Shown piece after piece: positions 1 through 9,020 of a stretch of DNA of 62,055 bases (the first letter of the stretch is position 1; each line of letters opens with the position of its first letter). The notes under the pieces were generated by a model. It ran no database searches. It was not told the DNA's origin and worked only from the letters and a program-made list of their open reading frames with translations. Position numbers and translations under genes: made by a program. Source of the stretch: DASQWC01 sp035640475 (lineage in GTDB: Bacteria > Actinomycetota > JAICYB01); NCBI GenBank assembly GCA_035640475.1, contig DASQWC010000119.1, positions 1-62,055 on the forward strand, in the 5' to 3' direction.

Positions 1-4
1 GTTC

Positions 5-442
5 GTGGGCTTGAGCCGCCGCAACCGAGCGACGCTCGCGGACGTCACGCGCATCCTCGTGCCGCCCGGCGGATCGGTTCCCTTCGGGGCCGACGATCTC
101 GAACTGGTGCGGAAGGTCACCGACGAGGTCGAGGGCTACCCGCGCCGCGCACGGCGCCGGATCCGGCTGCTGCTCTTCGGCGTCGAGCACTATCCGTTGC
201 TGAGCGGACGCGCACGCCGGTTCACGAAGCTCTCACCGGATGCCCAGCACGAGTTCCTCGCGAGCATGGGACGCCACCCGCGCTCGCAGCTGCGGCGCCT
301 CGTCGTCTCGTACCTCAAGGCGATGATCTACGCGAACTACCTCTCACAGCCGGAAGTGGAATCCGCCGTCGGCTACCGCTACGAGTGCGCACGTCCGCGC
401 GCCGGAATCATCGCGTCGCCCGAGGAGCAGATCCATCATTAG
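5..442 (+). CDS. Small hypothetical partner of GMC oxidoreductase (5' end may lie outside the window)
   Basis: This 145-residue reading frame starts with GTG at the window edge and is open to the first base, so the true start may be further upstream. The protein is basic and looks helical, with an Arg-rich stretch near residues 46-55 and a conserved-looking C-terminal segment (SQPEVESAVGYRYEC). It has no signal peptide or membrane segment. It ends 72 bases before the GMC oxidoreductase on the same strand. Small subunits of this size often accompany membrane or multi-subunit GMC dehydrogenases (gluconate 2-dehydrogenase subunit 3 type), so an accessory-subunit role is inferred from position. 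I do not recognise the family with certainty. Confidence 0.55.
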   Translation: MGLSRRNRATLADVTRILVPPGGSVPFGADDLELVRKVTDEVEGYPRRARRRIRLLLFGVEHYPLLSGRARRFTKLSPDAQHEFLASMGRHPRSQLRRLVVSYLKAMIYANYLSQPEVESAVGYRYECARPRAGIIASPEEQIHH

Positions 443-514
443 ACGACGGGCGGTACACGCCGTAACCAAGCAGAAGGACCAGCGTCGACCCGCTGCGTGC
501 GCCGCCCAGCGAAC

Positions 515-2155
515 ATGACTGAGACGACCCCATGGGGGACGGCGGTCGGACCGGCGACGACGGGCGGTGCATACCCGCGCGAGTTGTGGGCACGCGATCT
601 CCCGTTCGGCGACGGCAGCGCAGGCGCGGTGCTCGGCCCGGATCCGCGTCTGGACGTCATCGAATACCCGCGTGTCGATCGGGATCACGTCGAGCACTGT
701 GACGTCGCCATCATCGGATCGGGCGCCGGCGGCGCCGTCGTAGCGAAGGAGCTCGCCGAACGGGGTCTGCGTGTGATCGTGATCGAAGAAGGCGGCTACT
801 ACACCGTCGACGACTTTCACGGCCCGCCGATCGCACGTTTCCAGAAGCTCGCCCGCGATGCCGGCACAACGCAGACGTTCAGCCGCCGCCCGATACCGCT
901 GCCCCTTGGCAAAGCCGTCGGAGGCACCACCGTCATCAATTCGGGCACATGCTGGCGCGCACCCGACAAGGTGCTGCGCGCGTGGGCGTCCCATCACGGC
1001 GTCGAGGGAGCCGATCCCTCCGCCATGCAGCCGTACTTTGAACGCGTCGAGCGCACGCTGAACATACGCCCGGTGCCGCGCGAGTTGTGGGGACGCAACG
1101 CAGAGCTCACACACGCAGGGATAACGAAGCTCGGCGTTTCCGGGGGACCACTCCTGCGCAACATCACCGACTGTCACGGGTGCGGCACATGCGCGATGGG
1201 ATGCCCGTCCAACGCAAAGCAGGCCATGCACATCAGCTATCTCCCGCTGGCGCAGCGAGCCGGCGCGCGCATCTACGCACGGACGCGCGTCGAACGCATC
1301 GTGACGAAGCTGGGACGCGCCGCCGGCCTTGTCGCATCGATCCTCGACGACAACGAACGCCTACGTGCGACGCTGACCGTCCACGCGCCCGTCGTCGTCG
1401 TCTCGGCCGGGACGATCCACACCCCCGTCGTCCTGCGCCGGTCCGGGCTTGCCGGACGCTCCGGCCAGCTCGGGCGCAACCTCCGCATCCACCCGGCACT
1501 CGGAGTCGGCGGCGCGTTCGGCGAGGACGTCTCCCCGTGGCGCGGGACACTCCAGCCGTACTTCGTCGACTCGCTCTTTGATTCCCACGACGTGATGCTC
1601 GAGACCACGTCGTCGGTTCCGGCGCTCGCCGCGGCCGCACTGCCCGGGATCGGGCGCGAAGCGACGGATCTGCTGCCGGGCATGCGCATGATCGCGTCGA
1701 TCGGGCTGTACGTGTCCGACACGTCGTCGGGGCGCGTGTACGTCCTACCCGGCGCCCGCGAGCCGATCATCCGCTACCACCTGAACCAGACCGACCTCGA
1801 CAAGCTGCTCGTCGGCATGCGGCTGGCGGCCGAGATCCATCTCGCCGCCGGAGCGCTCGTCGCCCTGGTCGGGCTCCCCGGGCTTCCGGCCATCGGCTCG
1901 ACGGCCGACCTCGACAAGATCACGGGCGGCAGCTGGAAACCGGAGCATGTCCGCCCGACGGCCTTCCATCCGATGGGGACGGCGCGCATGGGCCGTCCGG
2001 AAGAGAGTGTGATCGACTCATGGGGCGAGCACCACGACGTCCGGAACCTGTTCGTCGCCGACGGGTCGATCTTCCCGACGTGCGTCGGCGTGAACCCGCA
2101 GGTGTCGATCATGGCCTTCGCGACGCGAACGGCCAAACGAATCGCGGCGGGCTAG
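515..2155 (+). CDS. GMC-family FAD-dependent oxidoreductase with ferredoxin-like Cys cluster
   Basis: A flavoprotein dehydrogenase or oxidase of the glucose-methanol-choline family, acting on an unknown alcohol or sterol-type substrate. The FAD-binding GSGAGG motif is at about residues 68-73. The C-terminal signature FHPMGTARMG, which holds the active-site His, and NPQVSIMAFA are both present. A CX2CX2CX3CP cluster (about C220, C223, C226, C230) lies in the substrate-domain insertion, as in long-chain-alcohol-oxidase-like members. I use ATG at 515 (546 aa); GTG at 497 in the same frame is possible, and neither has a clear ribosome site. It follows the small gene at 5-442 and its 3' end overlaps the convergent dikinase gene by 4 bases. 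Whether the cysteines bind a cluster is not shown by sequence alone. Confidence 0.88.
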   Translation: MTETTPWGTAVGPATTGGAYPRELWARDLPFGDGSAGAVLGPDPRLDVIEYPRVDRDHVEHCDVAIIGSGAGGAVVAKELAERGLRVIVIEEGGYYTVDDFHGPPIARFQKLARDAGTTQTFSRRPIPLPLGKAVGGTTVINSGTCWRAPDKVLRAWASHHGVEGADPSAMQPYFERVERTLNIRPVPRELWGRNAELTHAGITKLGVSGGPLLRNITDCHGCGTCAMGCPSNAKQAMHISYLPLAQRAGARIYARTRVERIVTKLGRAAGLVASILDDNERLRATLTVHAPVVVVSAGTIHTPVVLRRSGLAGRSGQLGRNLRIHPALGVGGAFGEDVSPWRGTLQPYFVDSLFDSHDVMLETTSSVPALAAAALPGIGREATDLLPGMRMIASIGLYVSDTSSGRVYVLPGAREPIIRYHLNQTDLDKLLVGMRLAAEIHLAAGALVALVGLPGLPAIGSTADLDKITGGSWKPEHVRPTAFHPMGTARMGRPEESVIDSWGEHHDVRNLFVADGSIFPTCVGVNPQVSIMAFATRTAKRIAAG

Positions 2156-3399
2156 CCTTGCTGGGCTTCGCGCAGCTTCTTCGCGAGTGACTGCAACAGC
2201 TTCCAGGCGATGACGCCGTTGCTTTGAACGAGCGGCCTGAAGTCCCACAGGGTCAATCCGTAACAGACGAGCTCACCGGCGGCGGTGACCGTCGCGGCCC
2301 GCGCGCCTTCGTCGATCAAGGCGATCTCCCCGAAGTAGTCACCCGGGCCGAGCTTGGCGACCTCGTTCCCCTTGATCGAGACCGTCGCTTCTCCGGATGA
2401 GATAACGAAGAAAGACGCGCCGCCGGCACCTTCCTTCGCGATCGTCTCTCCGGCAGAGAACCGGCGCTCCTTCAGCAGCTTCGTCACTTGTTCGAGCTCA
2501 CGCTTGCTGAGATCGGAAAAGAGCGGGACCTGGGTGATGACCTGGACTGCGCTCGGCGGTGCGGCCGCAGTAGCAGCCGAGCCGCCCGCGACCTTCGTTA
2601 CGGCACGGCACTGCAGCAGATAGAGCTCGTCGCCGGCAAACGCCCATTCGATGTCGCGTCCGGCGCGGTAGACCTCCTCACAGCGCGTCGCGAGCTGGTT
2701 CAGCGCTACGAGCTGGCCGTCGTCCAGACAGAGTTGTTCGACGCGCTCGGGATCGACCTCCTCCTCGACGGTGCCGCCGTTCGTGGCGTTTCGGATCGCG
2801 ATCTTTTTGACGCCGGGCGCACGTTCCAGGACCGCCCCCGAACGGTCGAGCCGAAACCGATCCGGAATCACCTGGCCCGCGACGACGGCCTCGCCGAGCC
2901 CCCAGCTTGCTTCGATGACACGCTCGTCCGCACCGCTGACGGGATCTTGCGTGAACATCACACCGGCCGAGGTGGGGTTGAGAAGCTTCTGCACGACCAC
3001 ACCGACGCTGGGACGCGCGAAGAGGCCCACGCGCTGCCGGTAGGTGATCGCTGAGTCCGAGTTCGCCGACCACCAGATCTGTCCGAGTGCCGCCGGTACG
3101 TCGTCCGCGGACGGAACATTCAGCAGAGTCAGGTGCTGTCCGGCGAAGCTTGCCGCGGCGCTGTCCTCGTCGACGGCCGACGATCGAACGGCGAGCGGGC
3201 CGCCCAGGGAGCGCAGCGCTTTCGACAGCTTGCGGATGGCGCTGGATTCCTGCGCCGCCACCGCCTCAACCATCGAACCCGCGAGCGCGAAGCCGCTCGG
3301 TACCGGAAGTCCCCGGCGGAGAGCCTCCCCGAGCCCGACGGCCTTTGCGCCGAACAGCTTCTCGTCCCGTGCCTTGACGAGGGGAACGACACCTTTCAT
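2152..3399 (-). CDS. PEP/pyruvate-dikinase ATP-grasp subunit fused to a cyclic-nucleotide-binding domain
   Basis: This 415-aa protein has two parts. Residues 1 to about 270 are a PPDK_N/ATP-grasp domain of the PEP synthase and rifampin phosphotransferase type: AVRSSAVDED, SFAGQ, GVMFTQDPVSG, ASWGLGEAVVAGQV and a closing DIEWA...LLQCRAVT. After an Ala-rich linker, residues from about 290 to 415 form a cNMP-binding domain with an intact phosphate-binding cassette (FGEIALIDEGARAATV, including the Glu and Arg that contact the cyclic nucleotide). The swivelling His domain is absent and is encoded by the upstream gene, whose TGA stop shares its A with this ATG (TGATG). Inference: the two gene products form one phosphotransferase whose ATP-binding half is gated by cAMP or cGMP. 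It could also be a regulatory dikinase with another substrate. Confidence 0.88.
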   Translation of the reverse strand: MKGVVPLVKARDEKLFGAKAVGLGEALRRGLPVPSGFALAGSMVEAVAAQESSAIRKLSKALRSLGGPLAVRSSAVDEDSAAASFAGQHLTLLNVPSADDVPAALGQIWWSANSDSAITYRQRVGLFARPSVGVVVQKLLNPTSAGVMFTQDPVSGADERVIEASWGLGEAVVAGQVIPDRFRLDRSGAVLERAPGVKKIAIRNATNGGTVEEEVDPERVEQLCLDDGQLVALNQLATRCEEVYRAGRDIEWAFAGDELYLLQCRAVTKVAGGSAATAAAPPSAVQVITQVPLFSDLSKRELEQVTKLLKERRFSAGETIAKEGAGGASFFVISSGEATVSIKGNEVAKLGPGDYFGEIALIDEGARAATVTAAGELVCYGLTLWDFRPLVQSNGVIAWKLLQSLAKKLREAQQG

Positions 3400-5036
3400 C
3401 AGTGAACGGTGACCTCTCCCGCATCGCCGTCCACGCGGACGATCGCGCCGTCGGCTATGCGCTCCGTGGCGTCGCGAGTGCCCACGACGCCGGGGATCCC
3501 GTATTCGCGCGCAACGATCGCCGAGTGCGACAAGAGGCCGCCGGCGTCGGTGACGATGGCGCCGAGAAGTGGGAGCAGGATGTTGAACGCCTCGGTCGTA
3601 GAAACAGTCACCAGAACGTCGCCCTTGACGATCCGGTCGAACTCGCCGGGGCCTGAGATACGACGCGCAGGACCCTCGTACACCCCTCCACTTGCGGACA
3701 GCCCGCGGATGACGTCTTCCGAGTGCGGCGCCTCCGAACTGCCGAACAAGGAGCCCAAGGCGATGCCCACGGCGCCCATGAGCCTGGCCGGCGCCGGAGG
3801 CAGACCCGAGGGATCGGGCGGAGGGGGCGCCGGAGGACCCAAGGTTTGTGGAGCGTCCTTCGCCGTGTACGAAGCCCGGAACTGAAAGCGCGCGGCCAGC
3901 TCGTCGGCGGAAGGCTCGCTCGCGCCCGACAGAAGCGCACGCATCTCGTCGATGCCGGCGTCCACGAAGTGCTCCGCCTCGTGGATGCGCCCTTCGGCGG
4001 CGACGCGGCGCCCCGCTCCCATGGCGGCACGGCGCATGATCCCCGATGCCCAGATATCGCTGTAGACGCCGCGTTCGTCTCGGATGCGGTACGTGAGGCG
4101 GGCTTCCTCGAGGAGCTCGTTGAAGGCATCGCGATGCTCGTCCGGCACACGTGCGCGCACTTCGGCGATGTGCGCTTCTACATCGGCCGTCTCGCCTTCC
4201 TGGCCGACCACCGACGAGCGGATCGCTCGCAGAAGCGCGTCCGGAAGCTCGAGCGCGCAGGGCCCCGAGATGTCGAAGCCGTCGAGGAGGCGGTTGCCGG
4301 CGAGCTCCAGGTATGCGTTCAGCGCTCGCCCGGCTTCGTTGTCTTGGCCGCGCAGCTCGTTGAGCACCTCAGCTGAGTCCCGGTCCGACTCGAGAAGTTC
4401 ACGAGCAGCAACGTCGGCCCGAAGGGTGGCGACCATCCGCTCCAGCTCCGAGGACGATCCGGCCGAGACGGGAGCCGCGCCTCGCATCATGCCGAGCAAC
4501 TCCGATGCAGGCAATCCCGTCCACGCTCCGACGTGGGCCAGCAGATCTCCCACCGGAAGCATCGCGGCACCTGTGAAGCGCATGTGCTGATAGATCATCT
4601 CGGCGTGGTGGTCGCGACACCGCTCGAGATAGGCGATGAGACCGTCGTTTGAGAGCTCATCGGGATCGACCGCTTGCAGCTCACGGTGTTTTTGTATCGA
4701 TGCAGGCTTGAACGTCTCGTCCCATTCACGCAGCTGCTGGCGCCAGAGCTTCTGCGCAAAGACCTCTTCAGCGCGCTGAAATCGCTCGGGCACCTCTGCA
4801 TCGGCAACGGGTACGGCCGAGCGGTAGCCGAAGCCGTTCACGTATTGGAACTGCATCGAGCCGATCAACATCCCGTAGAACCTCGTGAACTCTTCGAAGC
4901 CGCGAACGAAGGGCTCGGGATGCGTCTCGGTCCAATAGCGCGTCAGCGGACGAGGAAAGTGGACCGGGTCGAGCTCCCATGAACCGGGCCCGGGTGGATC
5001 GAACTGGAGCGCGGCGCCCGTTTGCGAAGTAGTCAC
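3399..5036 (-). CDS. Split rifampin-phosphotransferase-like subunit: helical substrate domain plus swivelling phospho-His domain
   Basis: A 545-aa partner of the ATP-grasp/cNMP gene. Residues 1 to about 380 are mostly helical and resemble the substrate-binding middle domain of rifampin phosphotransferases (for example the YRIRDERGVYSDIWASGI segment). A Pro-rich linker (PPAPPPPDPSGLPP) follows. The last ~100 residues are the PEP-utilising mobile domain, with the phospho-acceptor motif GGLLSHSAIVARE and GIPGVVGT. No C-terminal PEP/pyruvate-binding TIM barrel exists, which argues against PEP synthase or PPDK. The GTG start is preceded by GGAGG at a 7-base spacing. Domain order across the two genes (ATP-grasp, then helical, then His) matches one Rph protein cut in two. 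Substrate unknown; antibiotic inactivation is possible but unproven. Confidence 0.82.
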   Translation of the reverse strand: MTTSQTGAALQFDPPGPGSWELDPVHFPRPLTRYWTETHPEPFVRGFEEFTRFYGMLIGSMQFQYVNGFGYRSAVPVADAEVPERFQRAEEVFAQKLWRQQLREWDETFKPASIQKHRELQAVDPDELSNDGLIAYLERCRDHHAEMIYQHMRFTGAAMLPVGDLLAHVGAWTGLPASELLGMMRGAAPVSAGSSSELERMVATLRADVAARELLESDRDSAEVLNELRGQDNEAGRALNAYLELAGNRLLDGFDISGPCALELPDALLRAIRSSVVGQEGETADVEAHIAEVRARVPDEHRDAFNELLEEARLTYRIRDERGVYSDIWASGIMRRAAMGAGRRVAAEGRIHEAEHFVDAGIDEMRALLSGASEPSADELAARFQFRASYTAKDAPQTLGPPAPPPPDPSGLPPAPARLMGAVGIALGSLFGSSEAPHSEDVIRGLSASGGVYEGPARRISGPGEFDRIVKGDVLVTVSTTEAFNILLPLLGAIVTDAGGLLSHSAIVAREYGIPGVVGTRDATERIADGAIVRVDGDAGEVTVH

Positions 5037-5107
5037 CTTACATCCTCCCTCCGTCGCGTCTCACCGGCGTGCAGGATTCTCGCTCCGACGAGCGCTGCCA
5101 GCAACCG

Positions 5108-6577
5108 CTACGCGCGCAGCTTCAGCTGGCGCGCTGCGCGCGCTTCGTCGAGACGGGAAACGGGGAGCGTATGAGGCGCGGTGCGCAAACGCTCCCCATC
5201 TCCCGCCTCGGCGGTGTCGGCGATCTCGATCAGGGCCTCGGCAAAGGCGTCGAGCGTCTCCTTGGCCTCGGTCTCGGTCGGCTCGACCATGAGAGCCTCG
5301 CGCACGGTCAGCGGGAAGTACACCGTCGGCGCGTGGAAGCCGTAGTCGAGCAGCGCCTTCGCGACGTCGAAGGTCCGGACGCCGTGCTTGCGGAGGAAAT
5401 CGCCCGACGCGACGAACTCGTGCATCGTGCCCTCGGCGTACGGCACCTTATAGCGCCCGTCGACGAGCTTCTTCAGATAATTCGCGTTCAGCACGGCCAT
5501 TCCACTCACGCGGCGCAGGCCCTCCAGGCCCAATCTCCGGAGGTACGCGTATGCGCGAACGACCACAGCGAAGTTGCCGGCAACCGAATGCACCGGGCCG
5601 ATCGAGTGCGGATCGTCCGACGTCCACGCGAATGTTCCGTCCTCCGATCGCCCGACACGCGGAACCGGCAGGTACGGAGCGAGCGCCTCGGCGACGCACA
5701 ACGGACCGGCCCCCGGTCCGCCTCCGCCGTGCGGCGTCGAGAACGTCTTGTGGAGATTGATGTGGACGACGTCGAACCCCATGTCACCGGGGCGCGCCCG
5801 TCCCACGATCGCGTTGAGGTTTGCGCCGTCACAGTACGCGAAGCCGCCGACGTCGTGGACCATCTCCGTGATCTGGGTGATGCGGTTTTCGAATACGCCC
5901 AGCGTATTCGGGTTCGTGATCATCAGCCCGACGATGTGCGGGCCGAGCAACTCGTGCAGCGCCTCGACATCGACGCGGCCGTCGCTGCCCGAGGGCACCT
6001 CGACGACCTTGAACCCGGCCATCCGCACCGACGCCGGGTTCGTTCCGTGCGCTGAGTCCGGGATGATCACCGTATCGCGCGTGTTGTCGTGCTCGGCGAA
6101 GTATTTCCGCCACATGAGCAGCGCCGTGATCTCGCCGTGTGCGCCGGCGGCGGGACAGAACGTCGCCGAGTGCATGCCGGTGATCTCGCACAGGTCTCGC
6201 TCGAAGGCCCAGAGCAGCGCCAGCGCTCCCTGTACGTCTGCGGCCGGCTGATCGGGATGCAGGTCGCGGAAGCCGGGAAGGGCGGCGAGCTCGTCGTTGA
6301 CCTTCGGGTTGTACTTCATCGTGCACGAGCCGAGCGGATAGAACGCATTGTCGATCGCGAAGTTCCGCTCCGAGAGCTGAGTGTAGTGACGCACGAGCAT
6401 CGACTCGCTGACCTCGGGCAGGTGAGGCGCCGCTGCGCGCCGGAAGCGCTTCGGCACGTCTGAGGTCGATGCCGGGGCTTCCGGAAGCGACCATGCGCGA
6501 CGACCCGGACGCGAACGCTCGAAGATTGTCAGCGGCGTCCGGCCGCCGGCACCCGGGCCCCCGTTGGCGTGTGTCAC
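5108..6577 (-). CDS. gcvPB: Glycine dehydrogenase (decarboxylating) subunit 2
   Basis: The beta subunit of the two-subunit P-protein. With GcvPA it decarboxylates glycine and passes the aminomethyl group to lipoyl-GcvH. It is 489 aa, the usual size. The PLP-lysine segment NLHKTFSTPHGGGGPG lies near residue 275, and ERNFAIDNAFYPLGSCTMKYNP is the expected N-terminal region (residues 60-85). The start is GTG at 6577, because GTGA overlaps the gcvPA stop by 4 bases. The frame runs open far upstream, but that extension lies inside gcvPA and is not homologous. Last gene of the liv-gcv run; a 71-base gap separates it from the dikinase pair. Confidence 0.95.
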   Translation of the reverse strand: MTHANGGPGAGGRTPLTIFERSRPGRRAWSLPEAPASTSDVPKRFRRAAAPHLPEVSESMLVRHYTQLSERNFAIDNAFYPLGSCTMKYNPKVNDELAALPGFRDLHPDQPAADVQGALALLWAFERDLCEITGMHSATFCPAAGAHGEITALLMWRKYFAEHDNTRDTVIIPDSAHGTNPASVRMAGFKVVEVPSGSDGRVDVEALHELLGPHIVGLMITNPNTLGVFENRITQITEMVHDVGGFAYCDGANLNAIVGRARPGDMGFDVVHINLHKTFSTPHGGGGPGAGPLCVAEALAPYLPVPRVGRSEDGTFAWTSDDPHSIGPVHSVAGNFAVVVRAYAYLRRLGLEGLRRVSGMAVLNANYLKKLVDGRYKVPYAEGTMHEFVASGDFLRKHGVRTFDVAKALLDYGFHAPTVYFPLTVREALMVEPTETEAKETLDAFAEALIEIADTAEAGDGERLRTAPHTLPVSRLDEARAARQLKLRA

Positions 6578-7923
6578 GACTTCCCGATCTCCCGCAAGGC
6601 TTCGACGAGGACGTCGATGTCTGCCTGCGTGCGGCGTTCGGTCAGCGCGACGTTGAACACATCGTCGTGGTCGGCGGCGACCGGCCCGGCCCACACGCCA
6701 CGGTGACGGAGCTCGTCGACGACCTCGGCCGCCGGTTTCGGACCGGTCAGCGCGAACTCGCGAAGGAAGGGCCGCTGGGATGCAACGCGGAACGGCGTGT
6801 CGCGCTCGATCGCATCGGCGGCCGTGCGAGCCAAGCCGGCCGAGATCTCGCCGATCTTGCGCAGGCCCTCCGGGCCGAGCCACGCGAGCTGGAACGCGAC
6901 ACCGAGCGCAAACAGCGTCTGGTTCGTGCAGATGTTCGAACCCGCGCGCTCGCGCTTGATGTGCTGCTCGCGGGCTTGCAAGGTGAGCACATAGCCGCGC
7001 CGCTCCTGTGTATCGACGGTCTCGCCGACGAGTCGTCCGGGCATGTGGCGTGCAAAGCGCTCGTCGCATGCGAACAGGCCGATGCACTGGCCGCCGAAGG
7101 CGATCGGATTCCCGAGGGCTTGTCCCTCCGCGATGGCCATGTGAGCTCCCCACTCGCCGGGCGGCGCGATGATCCCGAGCGTCATCGGGTCCGCGATGCC
7201 GATCACGGCTGCCCCCGCCTCGTTTCCCGCTGCGGAGAGGTCGGCCGCCTCCTCGAGAAAACCGTAGACATTCGGCTGCTGGACGACCACGGCCAGCACC
7301 GGTTCGTCTCGCGCGGCTTCGGCAACCGCCGCAGCGTCGGTACCGAAGCCCGACTCCGGAAGAACTTCGACTGCCACTCCGAGGCCGTCCGCATACGTCT
7401 CGAGAACGCGCCGATAGCGCGGGTTCACACCGGCGCACACGAGCACGCGACGGGCGTCGCCGCGCATCGCAGCAACGTTGACGGCTTCAACGAGTGCTGT
7501 GCCGCCGTCGTAGAGCGACGCATTCGATACCGCGAGGCCGAAGAGGGCCGCGATCATCGTCTGGAACTCGAACAGCGCTTGCAGGGTCCCTTGAGAGGCT
7601 TCGGCCTGGTACGGCGTGTACGCTGTCGCGAACTCACCCCGGCTCATCAGCGCCCGGACGGCGGCGGGGACATAGTGGTCGTAGAGTCCGCCGCCGAGGA
7701 AGCACAGACCCGATGCCGCGGGCGCGTTACGGGCGGCGAGCTCGCTCACATGCGAGACGACCTCGGCCTCCGACAGCGCCGGCGCCAACTCGACCGCGCG
7801 GTCTCGCAACGCTGCGGGGATGACGTCGAAGAGGTCGTCGACCGACGTCGATCCGATCGTCGAGAGCATCGCCTCGACGTCGGAGTCGGTGTGCGGCACG
7901 AAGTCCCCGGCGTTGGACGTCAT
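6574..7923 (-). CDS. gcvPA: Glycine dehydrogenase (decarboxylating) subunit 1
   Basis: The alpha subunit of the two-subunit P-protein, 449 aa. The N-terminal block FVPHTDSDVEAML and the segment YTPYQAEASQGTLQALFEFQ near residues 140-160 are characteristic of GcvPA. It works with GcvPB, GcvT, GcvH and lipoamide dehydrogenase to turn glycine into 5,10-methylene-tetrahydrofolate, CO2 and ammonia. The ATG overlaps the gcvT stop (ATGA) and its own stop overlaps gcvPB (GTGA), so the three are translationally coupled. Neither gcvH nor the lipoamide dehydrogenase gene is in the window. Confidence 0.95.
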   Translation of the reverse strand: MTSNAGDFVPHTDSDVEAMLSTIGSTSVDDLFDVIPAALRDRAVELAPALSEAEVVSHVSELAARNAPAASGLCFLGGGLYDHYVPAAVRALMSRGEFATAYTPYQAEASQGTLQALFEFQTMIAALFGLAVSNASLYDGGTALVEAVNVAAMRGDARRVLVCAGVNPRYRRVLETYADGLGVAVEVLPESGFGTDAAAVAEAARDEPVLAVVVQQPNVYGFLEEAADLSAAGNEAGAAVIGIADPMTLGIIAPPGEWGAHMAIAEGQALGNPIAFGGQCIGLFACDERFARHMPGRLVGETVDTQERRGYVLTLQAREQHIKRERAGSNICTNQTLFALGVAFQLAWLGPEGLRKIGEISAGLARTAADAIERDTPFRVASQRPFLREFALTGPKPAAEVVDELRHRGVWAGPVAADHDDVFNVALTERRTQADIDVLVEALREIGKS

Positions 7924-8990
7924 TGTTTCTTGGTAGGCCGTTTGCGGTCGATCAACGGCAGCGCCCGCAGCTCACAGGGAATCTCCTTGCCACGGGTCCG
8001 GAGCGTATCCGGCCCGAGGGACGCGCCGGCAGGAACGAAAGCGAGTCCGATCGGCGCGTCCAGGACGACCGAGGTGCCGCCGCTCGTGACGACACCCGGC
8101 CCGATCTCGTCGCCCTGCTGCGGGACGGCGGGCTTAAGACAAACGAAGCCGGCGAGCACCCGCGGCGGGCCGGCCGCCGCCTGTTTGGCGAGCGCGTCTC
8201 GTCCGACGAACTCCCGGTCGTCGATCGACACGGCGAAGCTCAAGCCTGCCTCCAGCGGCGTCGTGTCGAGCGAGAGCTCGTGTCCGTAGAGCGGCAGACC
8301 CATCTCCATGCGCAGCGCGTCCCGGGCGCCGAGGCCGCACGGAACGACGCCGCGCTCGCGCAGCGCCTCCCACACGCGCGGTCCCGCGCCGGCCTCGCAC
8401 ACGATCTCGATACCGTCCTCGCCGGTGTAGCCGGTGCGAGACGCAATCGCGCTGACACCGGCGATCGTCGATCTCGCGACGCCGAAGCGCGGGAGCTTCT
8501 CCTGGAGGCCGAGACCTTTCACATTGTCGATCGCCTCCGGTCCCTGCACGGCGATCATCGCCGAGCCTTCCGTCTCGTCGAGGATCGTCACGTCGCCGGA
8601 TGCGTGCTCCTCCAGGTGCTGGAGGTCGTCGGTGCGTCTGGACGCGTTGAACACGACGAGAAACTCCTCCGGCGCGAGCCAGAAGACGATGAGGTCGTCG
8701 ATCGTGCCGCCGTCCGGTGTACACCACACCGTGTACTGCGCCTTGCCCGGCGAAATCTTGCGAAGGTCGTTCGTGCCGAGCCGCTGGAAGGCCGCGAGTG
8801 CATCCGTGCCTCGCACGCGGACTCGTCCCATGTGCGAGACGTCGAACATACCGGCGTGCCCGCGCACGGCCCTTGCTTCATCGAGGATCGAGCCGTAATG
8901 GACGGGCAGCCGCCAGCCGGCGAACGTCACGAATCGCCCGCCGGCGTCCTTGTGGACGGCGTTTAGCGGTGAGTGTTTCGGGTCGGCCAC
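7920..8990 (-). CDS. gcvT: Glycine cleavage system aminomethyltransferase (T-protein)
   Basis: Transfers the methylene group from aminomethyl-lipoyl GcvH to tetrahydrofolate. It is 356 aa from the chosen start. FAGWRLPVHYGSI and MFDVSHMGRVRVRG near the N terminus and GYTGEDGIEI near residue 185 are T-protein signatures. I chose GTG at 8990 because GGAAGGA stands 7 bases upstream; an in-frame GTG at 9008 would add six residues. The gene lies 30 bases downstream of livF on the same strand, so it is probably cotranscribed with the amino acid transporter. Confidence 0.94.
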   Translation of the reverse strand: MADPKHSPLNAVHKDAGGRFVTFAGWRLPVHYGSILDEARAVRGHAGMFDVSHMGRVRVRGTDALAAFQRLGTNDLRKISPGKAQYTVWCTPDGGTIDDLIVFWLAPEEFLVVFNASRRTDDLQHLEEHASGDVTILDETEGSAMIAVQGPEAIDNVKGLGLQEKLPRFGVARSTIAGVSAIASRTGYTGEDGIEIVCEAGAGPRVWEALRERGVVPCGLGARDALRMEMGLPLYGHELSLDTTPLEAGLSFAVSIDDREFVGRDALAKQAAAGPPRVLAGFVCLKPAVPQQGDEIGPGVVTSGGTSVVLDAPIGLAFVPAGASLGPDTLRTRGKEIPCELRALPLIDRKRPTKKQ

Positions 8991-9020
8991 ATGCCAATCC
9001 TTCCACACGGCACGGACCGG

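Noticed and set aside
2152..5036. Calling the pair PEP synthase (ppsA) or PPDK
   Set aside because: Neither chain has the C-terminal PEP/pyruvate-binding barrel, and the middle domain resembles rifampin phosphotransferases.
6469..8289. A 606-codon plus-strand frame opposite gcvPA/gcvT
   Set aside because: Same reason: Arg/Asp-rich composition with no family signature, fully antisense to well-conserved glycine cleavage genes.
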